Source: Lytechinus pictus
Lineage: Eukaryota; Echinodermata; Echinoidea; Temnopleuroida; Toxopneustidae
DNA: 64,000 nt
Direction of reading: 5' to 3'
Assembly (NCBI RefSeq): GCF_037042905.1
Contig: NC_087262.1
Span: 22,053,501-22,117,500 of the forward strand
Shown piece after piece: positions 34,001-43,399 of the stretch. How positions within the stretch are numbered: position 1 is the stretch's first letter; each line of letters starts with the position of its first letter. Made by a program: the position numbers and the translations under genes. The notes beneath the pieces are model-generated. The model was not told where the DNA came from, did not search any database, and was given only the letters and a program-made list of their open reading frames with translations.

Positions 34001-37000
34001 GGAAAGGGTTTGGCAATGAGCCATTTATGATTGATCTCTCAAAAGCACTTGTGAAAGTGTTGGACAATCCTGACAGATCATGGCAAAACAGTGAAAATCA
34101 CCATACCATCTGTTTAAAGTATGTAAGCAAAAACTGATCTTTGAACCTACCGTCAGCAGTAGCTGGTAAGAGTGTGGCAATGATCTGTTCCTGACCAATT
34201 TCATTCTTATAGAGGAAACACTGAAAGCAATACAAGACTGCACAACGTAGCAAGAAGGGCTGTTTCTCATTGACCATGGACATCAGAAGAACCACGATGG
34301 CCGGCCTTGGTGGGTTGGAAGGGGCGTTGACTGCGGCAAAGAAGTCCTGGTTGACACGGCAACCACGGATCACCTCCGAAACTGTGTTGATGGTCTGTAA
34401 AGAAGGTTCCAGGAGAAAGTCACTTGGAGACTTTTTTCATTATGCATTTAGTAATTGTTTGGGAATTAAATAAGAAAAAGCTTCGGCAATGCATATCCAT
34501 ATGAGAGATAAATAGAATCCCTGATAATTTAATTGTTTGCATGCACAATATTCTTTCAACTCTAATAACTGTTGAAATTAAGTGCACTGAAGGAAAACAG
34601 TTTTGATAACATGAATCTATATATTAAGCATACTATTAAGCGAAATGAATCTGAGGGAAATATTCACCTCTGTAAGAATATCAGCTGGGACTCCACTGGC
34701 CATGAGGACATCACAGAGTAACTTTAGAAGACCACATTGATGGATAACCTTCTGACAGGCTCCCGTTGCTTGCTGAGGATTGCTTGGAGCAACAAGAATC
34801 CGCACAACCTAAAGGGATATAAGGAATCACACAGAGTATTTGTTGCTTTCTCATAAAATTTGCATTTTCACATCACAGGTGACATTCTCTGCTAAGTGCA
34901 TTTGACAAAATCAAAATCTATTAATCTTTTCACTAAGATGTTAGGCCTGTTGTCATGAAAAAGTGGAATTATGACTACATATATAGTTTTCCTTCTAAAT
35001 TTCTGGTAAAAACTGCTAACTTTTAAGCTATATCTCATTAATCAGGTATCTATTAACAATGTGACTACTAAGGCTGAGAAGTCTCTGTATCACCCTTATG
35101 GCAATTACAGGATTCAGTAGTAAATGGGTTTAAGACATTACCTGTAACATAAGATGAACATTGTTGACCTTCTGAGCTGACCATGATGAATCTTTCTGAA
35201 TACTGAAGAAAGGAGTGATCCGCTGGATCAAGCTGAAATGAAAAAAAAATCAAAAATGAATTAAATAACTTTTCGTTTGTAATATAATGTAATTTCTACA
35301 TATATAACATGACGTAATATTAATCAATTCAGTTGAATCTAAATTTCATATTTACCAAGGTAAATGAATTAAAAATCATTTTTGGAAGTCAAATATATGC
35401 CATCTAGAAGACATAAGCACTGCCCTGCCCCCAGTTGAATAAACAAGTACAAGTACACATCTCTTGAAAGCACTTTTCTCAAACAAAGATCGTGGGTTCG
35501 AGTCCACCCCGGGCGGATGACTGAAGCCAGTGCGTTGTGTGTAAACGTCTCTCCCATGTTTCATAGATGCAGGCTATGTTACAATGGAAAACACTCCGTC
35601 CGTCGGATAGGACGTTAAATGGAGGCCCTGTGTAGAGGAGAGTAACCACCTTTGCACGTTAAGAACCCACTGCACTATTCGTATAAGAGTAGGGGGAAAC
35701 CCCGGTGTAGTGGTCCACCTGCATTCCCCCCAATCAGTTATATCGGGAGGAGAGACCTGCGGGTCATAGTGATTCAGTTCGCTTTTCGCCTCCCAGGCAC
35801 AGGTGACGCCAAACAAATAATAATAATAATAAAAGTTTAACAAATCTGGCATTGCTGGCTCTCAGTTATATTTCAGATCCACTTGAATCACACTCTAAAA
35901 AACACCCAAGAAAAATTTAAGAAGAGACTCACCCTCCTTCCTTGAAGAAGGACTGGTTAGAACTATTCTTCTTCAAGAGGTTGATAAGCAGCAGGAGACA
36001 GTCTTCAACCACGATGCCACCATCGCTGCCACCTTCCTCTGACATGATCTCCAAAAGACGCTCAAAGGCATTCTCAAAGGCCACAATCTTCTGGATGTTG
36101 GCATTTCCTTTGGTCAGTTGGATCAGCAGAAGTAGGCCCTGCAGAGATCATAGAGCATGTTCGGATTTAATCATAGTATTAGTAGCTATAAGGCCTATCA
36201 ATTCTAACTGTGATATACACTAAGACTGCCACCTACTTCTGACATGATTTCCAGGAGATGCTCAAAGGCATTCCCAAAGGCCACAATCTTCTGGATGTTG
36301 GCATTCCCTTTGGTTAGTTGGATCAGCAAGAGCAGGCCCTACAGATTTCATATGACATCTTAGGATGTAATCATAGTATTTTTAGCTTAAGGACTATCAA
36401 TTCTGTGATATGCACCATCGCCACCATCTAGTTCTGACATGGTCTCCAGGAGACGCTCAAAGGCATTCTCAAAGGCCACAATCTTCTGGATGTTGTTGTT
36501 TCGTTTGGTTAGTTGGATCAGCAACAGTAGGCCCTACAAGATCTTAGAATTTGATTTAAAGCATAGTATCATTCAGTCATTCGCATATGAAAGGCCCAGT
36601 GTTTCAACTTTATCTACTACAAATATATTACTTGGTCAGAAGAATAAAGAATGAAATCGTAAGTTGACAAATAGTGTTTCTACAACAAAATATAATTATT
36701 GAAAGAAAAAAAATATATACAAAAAAAAATGTCCTTCATCATCATTTTACATAAGTTTAACATCATACATCATCATCACCATTTATTCCAGTCTGCATTT
36801 TCCATGCTATGAAAGATTACTGATTTTTGCACAATGACACTCCCTCGCTCCTCTTCTTTTTAAATTGCAAAGACGAAACTTACTTCTTTCCTTCTCCATC
36901 ACATCTTATCATGTAATCTTTGGTCTCCATTTTCCTCTTATGCCATCTTTTACAGCATACAACCCACTAATTGTGCAATATCATGTAGACTCCCACAAAA

Positions 37001-40000
37001 CTTAATAACTTCAACAAACAATTGGGAGTACTTACATCATTGCGAATGACCTCTCTGCTGTCTGAGAGTAAGTCCATCATCTTGGACACACCCATAGGAC
37101 TACCCAGGACATACTGCTGAACCTGACTAGCTTGGTAGGAGAGTAAGGTGGTCAAAAGCTTGATGGCCGGCCATCTTACTCGGAACTCATAGTCCTGTGC
37201 AGAGAAAAAGAAACATAGAATAGTTAATAATAATGATAATTGGTATATGTATAGTGCCAGCTACCAAGATCTTCTAATATACTTTGAGGTGCACTATTGC
37301 TACTGCCCCAGCTTAAGATTGAGCTGCAATTTCCAGCAGGAACACATTCTGATCGGTCCCCATTCATCTCACCTGGGTTGAGTGCAGCACAATGTAAGTA
37401 AAATTACTTGCTGAAGGAAAACATGCCATGCCTCAGATTCAAACCCAGGACCCTCTGTTTGAAAGTAAAGAGTCAGAACCACTAGACCATGACAGCCCCC
37501 TTAGGCAATCATATTGACTACTGAATTCTGTGTAATTCCAATCGGCTTTATAGAGGGAACACCTGGTTCCAGCAGGCAATGGGTTAACTGAATGGCCCAA
37601 AATACCTTATCTGATTGATGATATAACATGAGAAAATGTTCTTTTATTAAGATGATGAAGATCTGACAAAGCCAGCAGCATCTGCAAGCAATAGCTGACC
37701 AAAAGAGATGAATTTCCCTGATTGTGTCATGTTAACAGATTTTTTCTTCTCATATCATTTTTACTCAAATGACTAATATTACAAAGGTTAATCATAATAA
37801 AGTAGCCACAAAAATAAAGACGACTAATGCAATTAGAGAAATACCGACTAATATATTTACTTTCATTGAAATTTTCTTAGTTCTGCCAAAATTATACATA
37901 ATTCAAAGAATGCAAATTCCTGGAAGATGTCAGATATCGAAAGTATTTCAAGGTGAAGTCTCATTTAGTTTTCAGCAATTTCTGACAATCACAGAAACAG
38001 GCAACACCATAATGAAACAACTAAGAAATACAAGGGAGAAAAAAAGGAACTGAATGTATGAGAGAACAGTGCACCTACCTCTAGTAACCCAAGTACAAGT
38101 GGAATATTATTTGGATTCTTGATGAATATTTCAGCAAACTGGGCACACAGCTTCATCTGCTCAGGATCCATTATGTCACCATTTGGAAATTCTTCATCTG
38201 AAATTCAATATGTATCATGCTATGTGACGGATGTAATCTAAAATCAGGGCCCCGTCTTACAAAAAGTTACGATTGATCCGATCGATCGTGACTCTATGGA
38301 AATCCATCAGTGTCATAATTTTTTTCTACAGGAAATTTGCAAACTGTCCTTTGTAAACAAAGGAGAACACACCAAATTGTCAAGATATCAATCAATTTAT
38401 GGATATACAATCATATCTAGATATATTTTTTGAACAAACATACATAATAAATGTTGACATTGCTGGCCGTCCATAGTTACAATTGATCGGATCAATCGCA
38501 ACTCTTTGTAAGACAGGGCCCCTGATATACATGTACATGTAAAATTTACTATTGCAATATCTATAAACTCTGATCCTGCTCAATTTTTATTTTGGAATTA
38601 CAAAATTCTCAAGCAGGGAATAGGGCAGAAATGTCAGGAAATATATCCCTATACATCTTTTAACAAAAGAGAATAAATGTTAGTGTTCAAATGGCTTTTA
38701 CTTTGAAAATAACAATATTCCTGAAAAAAAATTCTTAATTTGTTTAATGTTTATAACATCACACACACAATAAATGGCCAAAATGGAAATATCAGTCCCT
38801 ATATTTTTAAAGATTTGAATGTTCGAATAACACATTTTATTTACTCATTGATCGATCGATTCAGACATATTTTGACTAAATGACAAGATCAGTATATATA
38901 TATATATATACAGTTTTTCATCCCAGTCCTGTTAATAATGATAACACTTACCTAAAAAAACATCAAAATCAAATTAATAACAAAGTTGTAGATAAACTTT
39001 AAAGACAGAGCATTTAATGAAATCTTACTTTGTTCCTCCTCCTCTGTGTGTGCTGATAGAAGATTGAAGAGCGTATCCAGAGCATAACCAGTGATCTCAG
39101 CATCGGTCCGGTCAGTCTCCAAGACATTCACCAATATATCCATGGCTTGGGTACCGACCTCTAGCCGATATTTCTGTCAATGTAAACAGATGAAAAATAA
39201 TATCATTTCCCTAAATACATAACTATAAACAAAAATGAGACTGTAACAAACAAGAAAAAGTAATACTTATAAGAAATGGTGGATAGAGCAACATACATGT
39301 ACAGTACATGGAATTCAGAAAGATTGATTTATATTCTCAACAAACTTCCTTTCATTAACATTGGAAAGTATGTTTGTAAAGAAATGTTTTTAAGTTTCAC
39401 ATAAAAGTTGGCAAAAGTATCAGTATTTTAAATATTTCCATTACTTTCCCCAACTTTAGCTGATTCAAATTGATATCACTTCACAAACTAGTGTACAACA
39501 TTTTGTTGTTTTTCTATTTGTCTCTCATTTTTTTTTACATTATACCTAATCATAATCAGGCTTTATAACTAAAAGCAAGCATCAATATTATGGCTACAAA
39601 AATGCTAAATAGGGCACCGTAACAAAAATCTGTGCCACGTATAACTCTTTAAATGGCAATCCTTCTCAGAATATATTATAAGTGGCTGTCCGATATTTAG
39701 AACAAACTTACATTTATTATTTGGAGTAAATTTAAGACCATGGTGTCTTACCTTGGAGAGAGCTTTGAGAGCCCTGACTGCATCTCGTCTGTCATCCAGG
39801 AGCGTGGAAGACTGCACTCGATCACATATCTTGGCAATCTAGAATTATACAGGAGATATATTCATGCTATTACTTCTTTAGTTAAAGAAGAAATATAGGG
39901 ACAGTCACATAGATGAGAAATAATCTTGAATTTTTTAATGAGTACTGTTTGGATAGATATAAAGTGGGATGCCCCTGGAAGTCTTGTCTACATTACACAA

Positions 40001-41577
40001 TTCAACATTGTTCATTTTGTGACATTGTAATATTTAACATTCTAAGTGTTTGCTAAACCCTTTTAATGTAATCAAATTTGCATGTGAAATCATGTAAACA
40101 CATATGAACTAATTTGAACGAGTATTTTTACGCCACCATCTCGGCCTTTGTAATGGAAAGTAACTAAGCAATACACATTGGCCGATTACTACATGTAAGC
40201 CAAACTCTGCAATTCAAGTTAGAGTAAAGTCCCCAAATATCGGACAGTTCCAAATATCCAACTAAAATGACTTCAACTCCATCCCCACAACTAAAGGGAC
40301 CTGCAATGGTAGGGGACTTGTATGTAATACATTAATATACCTGCTATGAATTGCACACAGTAGATCCAGGTTGAAGCTTAAATAAATATTCCAGGGGTTA
40401 AATCCAGGGGTAAAATCCATGATTTTGACTTCCAAAGATTCTTATGACCCTCGCTAATTATGGACTCAGAAAGGTTGTAAGGGGGAAGTGATTTTCACTG
40501 GAAATATCGCCGCCGAGATTGCACATGTTCAATCTATCGCAAAAAACCTGCAATGGCCGCCGCAGGGGTTCCCCACAACGAGAATTTTGACACCCTTCCA
40601 AATATGGCACTCTCCCAAACATCGGACATATCGACCAATTAAATTGGAAATGCGTGCTGTTGACGCGCGCATGCTCGTTTTCAAAACGCAGCTGAGCGAA
40701 GACGTCCGATGTTTAGAGCCGAAAGAGGTCCATCGGGTAAGTAAATAATTATTATTTACCTATTTCTAATAGTGCAGTGACAATTAAAATTGGCATTTGC
40801 ACAGCTGAAATAAGTTATTCTCTCAACAATCAAGCAATTATTTGGGGGTTTAGAGCGTGATTTAAATCGCTGAAATTGATCGCCGTGCACAACTCTATGT
40901 GTCCAACATTTGGAAACTGCATCCGATATTTGGCAAAAAACAAGCTTCTGGTAATAAGTAAATAATTTCCGCTCACCATATTTTTTTCAATTCTATTTTT
41001 TATGACATTAATATTCCACATTTGTACTACAGAAATACACATGATTTTTATTTGATGCAATAATTGTATTTTTTTTTGGGGGGTCCAATTATGATTAAGT
41101 GTCCGATATTGGGCACTTTACTCTAAGACTTAGTTAACTTCATTTTTTTTCACAAACTTTGACAAAAATCCTAGTTAAGCAGCTGCAGTGCAACAAAGAC
41201 CAAAGTCAAAGAACAAGATTTTAAGAAACATGGACCTTATGAAGGTAAATCCATCATCATGTATTAAATCAAAACAGAAACAAAAACTATAGTTGGGTCT
41301 ACATCCAAACTAAAAGTGAACAGTTGAAAATAAGGTGTTAAACAATTAGAGTCTAGGCTACATGTATTTGACATTTTAATATTACAGACAGGAATTGTAA
41401 CGCATGGGACTGGCTCATAATTTCTAAATATCATTCGTGAATATGTGCATGTTTTACGGCCCAAACAAATGGATATAGAGAGCTGAAATTGATTAACTCA
41501 TTTCAACATACCGTATCTGCCCCTGACTGTTGATTTTCTGGAGTGTTTCCTCCCAAAACCCGACTGAAAAAGCTCAT
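21953..41577 (-). CDS. USO1: General vesicular transport factor p115 (USO1), complete 20-exon gene
   Basis: Twenty exons join in phase into 2931 bases, 976 residues, close to vertebrate p115 (about 960). p115 is the Golgi tether that links COPI and ER-derived vesicles to cis-Golgi membranes, binding GM130 and giantin, Rab1 and SNAREs; it is a cytosolic peripheral protein. The sequence shows the armadillo-fold head (residues about 20-626) with hallmark stretches such as SSTLLDDRRDAVRALK, GSPMGVSKMMDLLSDSREVI, NAPSNPPRPAIVVLLMSMVN and TQKEQLLRVQLATG. A coiled-coil tail (about 627-947) and an acidic C-terminus (about 948-976, ending EEEEGEV) follow. All splice sites are GT-AG except the donor of exon 13, which appears to be GC. 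The start MSFFSRVLGG corresponds to the short N-terminus of the family. Identification is from remembered family sequence and is secure; no frameshift or stop was found. The gene converges on its neighbour and its introns are heavily invaded by repeats. Confidence 0.97.
22990..23450. repeat. Tandem repeat 'GCATAAATTAGCATAAATAA', block 1
   Basis: About three imperfect copies of a unit of roughly 130-160 bp that contains a 'TCAACAAATAAAGAAGAAG', 'GCATAAATTAGCATA' and 'TTCAAAATTCTGTGTAGAAG' series. The same unit resumes at 25020-25775 and 26400-26480. Confidence 0.7.
23640..24960. repeat. Tandem repeat of about 160-190 bp with TGACCTTTGACCT motifs
   Basis: At least six copies of a unit with AAAGTTCATTGACC, AATGACCTTTGACC, GGTCATGTGACCTGAAACTC and TTGATTAACCTTATGTCCAAG. 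One copy is split by a SINE at about 24090-24316. Confidence 0.8.
24090..24316 (-). mobile_element. tRNA-derived SINE, minus strand
   Basis: On the minus strand it starts GGCGCAATAGCTCAGTCGG (box A) and has GGTTTGATTCCC (box B) about 50 bases on, followed by a body with a CTCCGAAGGACC hairpin region. It interrupts a tandem repeat copy, whose text resumes on both sides (ACAGGAT / ATTCAGTGGTACTTG). Confidence 0.75.
25020..25775. repeat. Tandem repeat 'GCATAAATTAGCATAAATAA', block 2
   Basis: Four or five more copies of the unit found at 22990-23450, e.g. 'CTCATGAAGCTCTACCAGATGG' at about 25473 and 25637. Confidence 0.75.
25776..26397. mobile_element. Foldback element with TACCCTTTTTACAC ends
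   Basis: A 14-bp perfect TIR, TACCCTTTTTACAC at 25776 and GTGTAAAAAGGGTA to 26397, about 620 bp. The interior carries many copies of 'TTAACCCCGTACTA' in both orientations. It splits a known tandem repeat: left flank 'CTGTGTAGACTTT', right flank 'TTTAATCCCCCACCTA', which are contiguous in the intact copy at about 25275-25300. A TTT target duplication is likely. Confidence 0.8.
26670..26843 (-). CDS. USO1: USO1 exon 19
   Basis: Residues 890-947, QEKDELTQKVKGLESEKESL and the family's KEMEDLLVLLTETDDKN segment. Donor GTTAGT; a transposon end lies only about a dozen bases beyond it. Confidence 0.95.
27422..27649 (-). CDS. USO1: USO1 exon 18
   Basis: Residues 814-889, ASSSNDNSALLAEKAAMSTK to EIAIALQRVQ. 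Long regular coiled coil with Leu/Ile at heptad positions. Acceptor GTTGCAG, donor GTGAGA. Confidence 0.93.
28251..28412 (-). CDS. USO1: USO1 exon 17
   Basis: Residues 760-813, RGRLASIPSADNVESNVESK then coiled coil. Acceptor TTGTATAG; a second AG two bases on would break phase. Donor GTAAGT. Confidence 0.88.
28756..28885. mobile_element. TTTCATGAAA-type MITE with CCAAT core, copy 4 (inverted)
   Basis: ATCATGAAAGGATTTGTCTG at the left; the core reads TGCTTCTCAGCCAATCCAAA, the inverse of the core in the other copies. In USO1 intron 16. Confidence 0.6.
29201..29352 (-). CDS. USO1: USO1 exon 16
   Basis: Residues 709-759: a low-complexity linker, GSQTGQGDGAETNDGQAIEV, then ELEKQLAIQRQLVTDKDKEL. 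Donor GTATGT. Confidence 0.9.
29618..29756 (-). CDS. USO1: USO1 exon 15
   Basis: Residues 663-709, DNQLSELKKSHEELTREYRR to QYVLLKAQH. Heptad pattern of a coiled coil. Acceptor TTTTTGGAAG is poor in pyrimidine next to the AG but follows a T tract. Confidence 0.9.
30573..30679 (-). CDS. USO1: USO1 exon 14
   Basis: Residues 627-662, VSVIKAVQAGDDLDAKKTVD then HNSIVTQYKDIIRDQ. Start of the coiled-coil tail. Acceptor ATTACAG, which abuts a (TAA)n tract. Confidence 0.93.
30680..30790 (-). mobile_element. SINE-like fragment with (TAA)n tail
   Basis: A (TAA)n tract at 30682-30700 is followed by TTGTGGCTACTTATATAGCGC, as in a minus-strand SINE whose A-rich tail faces exon 14. The tract directly abuts the acceptor of exon 14. 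The far end is not defined. Confidence 0.45.
31408..31589 (-). CDS. USO1: USO1 exon 13 (GC donor)
   Basis: Residues 566-627, ESLQQLIAKRIGVETFIEKL to TLFKQLEG. End of the head domain. The exon ends GAAG and is followed by GCAAAT; no GT donor in the right phase is nearby, so the intron reads as GC-AG. Confidence 0.9.
32110..32228 (-). CDS. USO1: USO1 exon 12
   Basis: Residues 527-566, LTSQVAENADEQDLLVQGLC through to FNDNSNKNFTK. Donor GTAAGT, phase 2 out. Confidence 0.94.
32866..32979 (-). CDS. USO1: USO1 exon 11
   Basis: Residues 489-526, PTVKFQTRLGLLILLSSWVA to HPGNVPF. The donor is GTATCC, weak but in the phase that exon 12 requires. Confidence 0.9.
33141..33250 (+). mobile_element. tRNA-derived SINE head in USO1 intron 10-11 region
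   Basis: GGTCGTGTGGTCTAGTGGTT (box A) and GTGAATTCGAGTCCCC (box B) have tRNA spacing. The surrounding text does not fold into a functional tRNA, so a SINE fragment is the better call. Confidence 0.6.
33570..33775 (-). CDS. USO1: USO1 exon 10
   Basis: Residues 420-488, VSAVTAGQLLCGGLFSTDPL to VSLLQQCTNLMAQ. Near-invariant in the family. Acceptor CACACAG chosen because it gives the phase needed and the VSAxxAGQ match. Confidence 0.95.
34151..34394 (-). CDS. USO1: USO1 exon 9
   Basis: Residues 339-420, TINTVSEVIRGCRVNQDFFA and the highly conserved NAPSNPPRPAIVVLLMSMVN, then LRCAVLYCFQCFLYKN. Phase 1 out with donor GTAGGT. Confidence 0.96.
34668..34808 (-). CDS. USO1: USO1 exon 8
   Basis: Residues 292-338, VVRILVAPSNPQQATGACQK to GVPADILTE. 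Acceptor CCCTTTAG, donor GTGAAT. Confidence 0.94.
35142..35232 (-). CDS. USO1: USO1 exon 7
   Basis: Residues 261-291, LIQRITPFFSIQKDSSWSAQ, ending VHLMLQ. The family's WSAQKV motif is present. Donor GTAATG. Confidence 0.93.
35445..35836 (+). mobile_element. tRNA-derived SINE with (AAT)n tail in USO1 intron 6
   Basis: Box B GTGGGTTCGAGTCCACCCC at about 35490, a body with CCGTCGGATAGGACGTTAAA at about 35599, and an (AAT)n tail at 35815-35833. The tRNA-like head is degenerate in box A. Inserted on the strand opposite to USO1. Confidence 0.7.
35933..36138 (-). CDS. USO1: USO1 exon 6
   Basis: Residues 193-261, GLLLLIQLTKGNANIQKIVA through to SFFKEGG. The 5' half of this exon and its upstream intron recur twice more at 36222-36338 and 36415-36533. 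Only this copy has the complete exon with the donor GTGAGT and the phase that fits exon 7. Confidence 0.93.
36222..36338 (-). pseudogene. Partial duplicate of USO1 exon 6, copy 2
   Basis: Open frame GLLLLIQLTKGNANIQKIVA, then FGNAFEHLLEIMSE, with a preserved acceptor AG at the same place. It stops resembling exon 6 after about 115 bases. GTAGGT follows MSE and could act as a donor, but that would leave phase 0 where exon 7 needs phase 2. Probably a non-functional duplicate; use as an alternative exon is not excluded. Confidence 0.75.
36415..36533 (-). pseudogene. Partial duplicate of USO1 exon 6, copy 3
   Basis: Open frame GLLLLIQLTKRNNNIQKIVA, then FENAFERLLETMSELDGGDG, acceptor AG preserved. 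The flanking intron sequence ('TAATCATAGTATT', 'TATCAATTCT') is duplicated as well, so the unit of about 200 bp arose by tandem DNA duplication, not retrotransposition. Confidence 0.75.
37036..37194 (-). CDS. USO1: USO1 exon 5
   Basis: Residues 140-192, from DYEFRVRWPAIKLLTTLLSY to SDSREVIRND. Among the most conserved parts of the head domain. Acceptor GCACAG, donor GTAAGT. Confidence 0.95.
37215..37503 (-). mobile_element. tRNA-derived SINE, minus strand, USO1 intron 4
   Basis: On the minus strand: GGGGCTGTCATGGTCTAGTGG (head), then CTGGGTTTGAATCTGAGG (box B). The tail at the low-coordinate end is an ATTATTA-type tract at 37223-37240. About 280 bp, same orientation as USO1. Confidence 0.7.
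38079..38197 (-). CDS. USO1: USO1 exon 4
   Basis: Residues 100-139, with QFAEIFIKNPNNIPLVLGLL. The N-terminal part, EEFPNGDIMDPEQM, is a variable loop in the family. Donor GTAGGT. Confidence 0.92.
38245..38524. mobile_element. MITE, GGGCCC-TIR family, copy 2
   Basis: CAGGGCCCCGTCTTACAAAA to CTTTGTAAGACAGGGCCCCTG, about 280 bp, colinear with 17360-17631. In USO1 intron 3, immediately after exon 4's acceptor side. Confidence 0.8.
39029..39173 (-). CDS. USO1: USO1 exon 3
   Basis: Residues 52-100, with LETDRTDAEITGYALDTL, then a Glu-rich loop. Acceptor TTGACAG, donor GTAAGA, phase 1 out. Confidence 0.93.
39752..39838 (-). CDS. USO1: USO1 exon 2
   Basis: Residues 23-51, beginning IAKICDRVQSSTLLDDRR and ending ALKALSK. 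First armadillo helices. Acceptor ATTCTAG, donor GTAAGA. Confidence 0.93.
40220..41125. mobile_element. TAGAGTAAAGT-TIR element in USO1 intron 1
   Basis: Left end TAGAGTAAAGTCCCCAAATA and right end TATTGGGCACTTTACTCTA are inverted over about 25 bases. The interior repeats 'ATATCGGAC'/'GTCCGAT' and 'AAGTAAATAATT'. About 906 bp, no transposase-like frame. Confidence 0.75.
41512..41577 (-). CDS. USO1: USO1 exon 1 (start codon)
   Basis: Residues 1-22, MSFFSRVLGGNTPENQQSGA then DT; donor GTATGT. The start at 41577 is the only upstream ATG in phase with exon 2, and it matches the family's short N-terminus. Confidence 0.9.
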
Positions 41578-41699
41578 TTTCCTGGAAAATTCAGTTATTT
41601 TGCGAGTCAAGAAAGGATTAAGTGTGGAACACGTAGCACAAAACAAGTGCAAATTGTAAACGTAGATGGCGGTATTGCGCTAAAGACAGAGTTAGTTGA

Positions 41700-41791
41700 G
41701 GTGCCGTGGCCGAGTGGTCTAAGGCTATACATGGAAAGTGGTCTAAGGCTATACATGGAAAGTCCGGGGTTCGATCCCCGGCCACGGTACC
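41700..41791 (+). pseudogene. tRNA-Ser/Leu-like sequence with internal 24-bp duplication
   Basis: Box A (TGGCCGAGTGGTCTAAGGC) and box B (GGTTCGATCCC) are intact, and GGTGCCG can pair with CGGTACC. The segment GTGGTCTAAGGC plus TATACATGGAAA (41714-41737) is repeated directly at 41738-41761, replacing a normal anticodon arm. The T stem is not followed by a correctly placed acceptor strand. It therefore looks like a rearranged tRNA gene or SINE head, not a working tRNA. Confidence 0.65.
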
Positions 41792-42003
41792 TATGCCCAT
41801 GAGCAAGGCATTTAATCTACAATGCTCTTTTATCCTGCTTTCAAATAAATGGAAATGCTATATGCATTATTGGAAACTAGATGTGCACTTGTTTTTTTTT
41901 TTTAATTTACTACTCTGGCTAAAGAAATTGGTCTTCACAGTCTAGTCGAGTCGGGGGATCTCTTTAGACCATAGAAATATATCTCTATGCTTTGAACACA
42001 AAT

Positions 42004-42057
42004 GGATTGATTGATTGATTGATTGATCGATCGATCGATTGATTAATTGGTTGATTG
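42004..42057. repeat. (GATT)n/(GATC)n microsatellite
   Basis: Runs of GATT with a central block of GATC, about 54 bases. Confidence 0.9.
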
Positions 42058-43399
42058 GTAATATAATCAAGTATAATCTTTATGATGAGCATTCAGCCGA
42101 AGTGACCATAATTAAGACAAACTTAATTCCTTTGCCATATACGCAGTGGGAGTTTACTTAGCTGGGATTATATGATCATTTTTGCTTCTTTCAAAACTCA
42201 TTTTATTGCAAATTTAAAAAGAAAAACCAAAACTGTGCTCCAGATTTATTTACATAAAAAACATGCAACGATCCCTCCAATTCGGCTTAGTCGTTACGCT
42301 CTTGTCCTCCTTTTTGTATAGGCCTAAAGGGTCTGAGTGTTTTAAACATTCCGCCTGCCCTCCTCCCCCCTGGAAAATAATACATTCACACTACCATGGA
42401 AACAATATATACATGTATGGGCCCTAAGTTTTCTTAGTTCACAAAGCCAATTACAGGGAAATATATACACTGCCGTTAAAACAGAAGTGTGCCCCCCCCC
42501 CCCTTGAAAGTGAAGATCTTTTTTTTTGCTTGTCAAATTTTTTTGTGAACGTAATTAATGTGCTAACTTCCCCTTTCGAAAAATCCTGGATCCGCCCCTG
42601 TATATATAAAAAAAATATTTTTTCTTTGTATGTTTTATCAAATTAAATCAACATAATTTACCAAATTGAAAATGAATATCGGGAACAGGGCGGCACTTGA
42701 AATTGTCTCAAAATTGCTGCACATCAGAACCCCCTGTTATAAAAAATAGTTTCCAGGGCCCTGCAGTCATCCCCCTCCACACACACACACATTCAAAACC
42801 GTTCACCGGCCCCTGTACAACAACTTGAAAGGGACAAATTTGTCTTTAACCGAAAAAAAAATACCGTAAATCATTTCCTTCGTCTACATTCAGAAATAAT
42901 TGTTTGCAACATTTTTCCCCCTTTCTCACAACTTTCTTATGAAACAAATTAAACAATGAATATAAAATTACGATTTAGAAAATCAAACTTAAAATTCTAG
43001 GAAAATATAGCAAAATAGACAGTTCTATTGATCTATTCTAATCTAGTTAGGTTAATATATTTGTTCATCCTTTGCTCGTTTAATAATCCAACAAAACTCG
43101 ACTCCGAAAATGCCACGCCCACCCTAACAAAAAAGTACCGAACACGAGATCTAGGGTAGCAAAATGATTAGTCTGCATTCACATACGTATTTTGTTGATT
43201 GTCAGTGACACTTTTTTATTAATTAATTTCATGCAATCAAGAAGGTTATAAGCAGTTAGAATTTAAGTAAGGAATAAGGTTCATTTATGACCTTGTTAAT
43301 TATAAACTTGCTTTATTATGAGTGATAATAAACAAGTAAGGATAGTGTATCGTGTATCATGATGATGACTAAATTATTCTTCAAACTAAGACTAAATAG

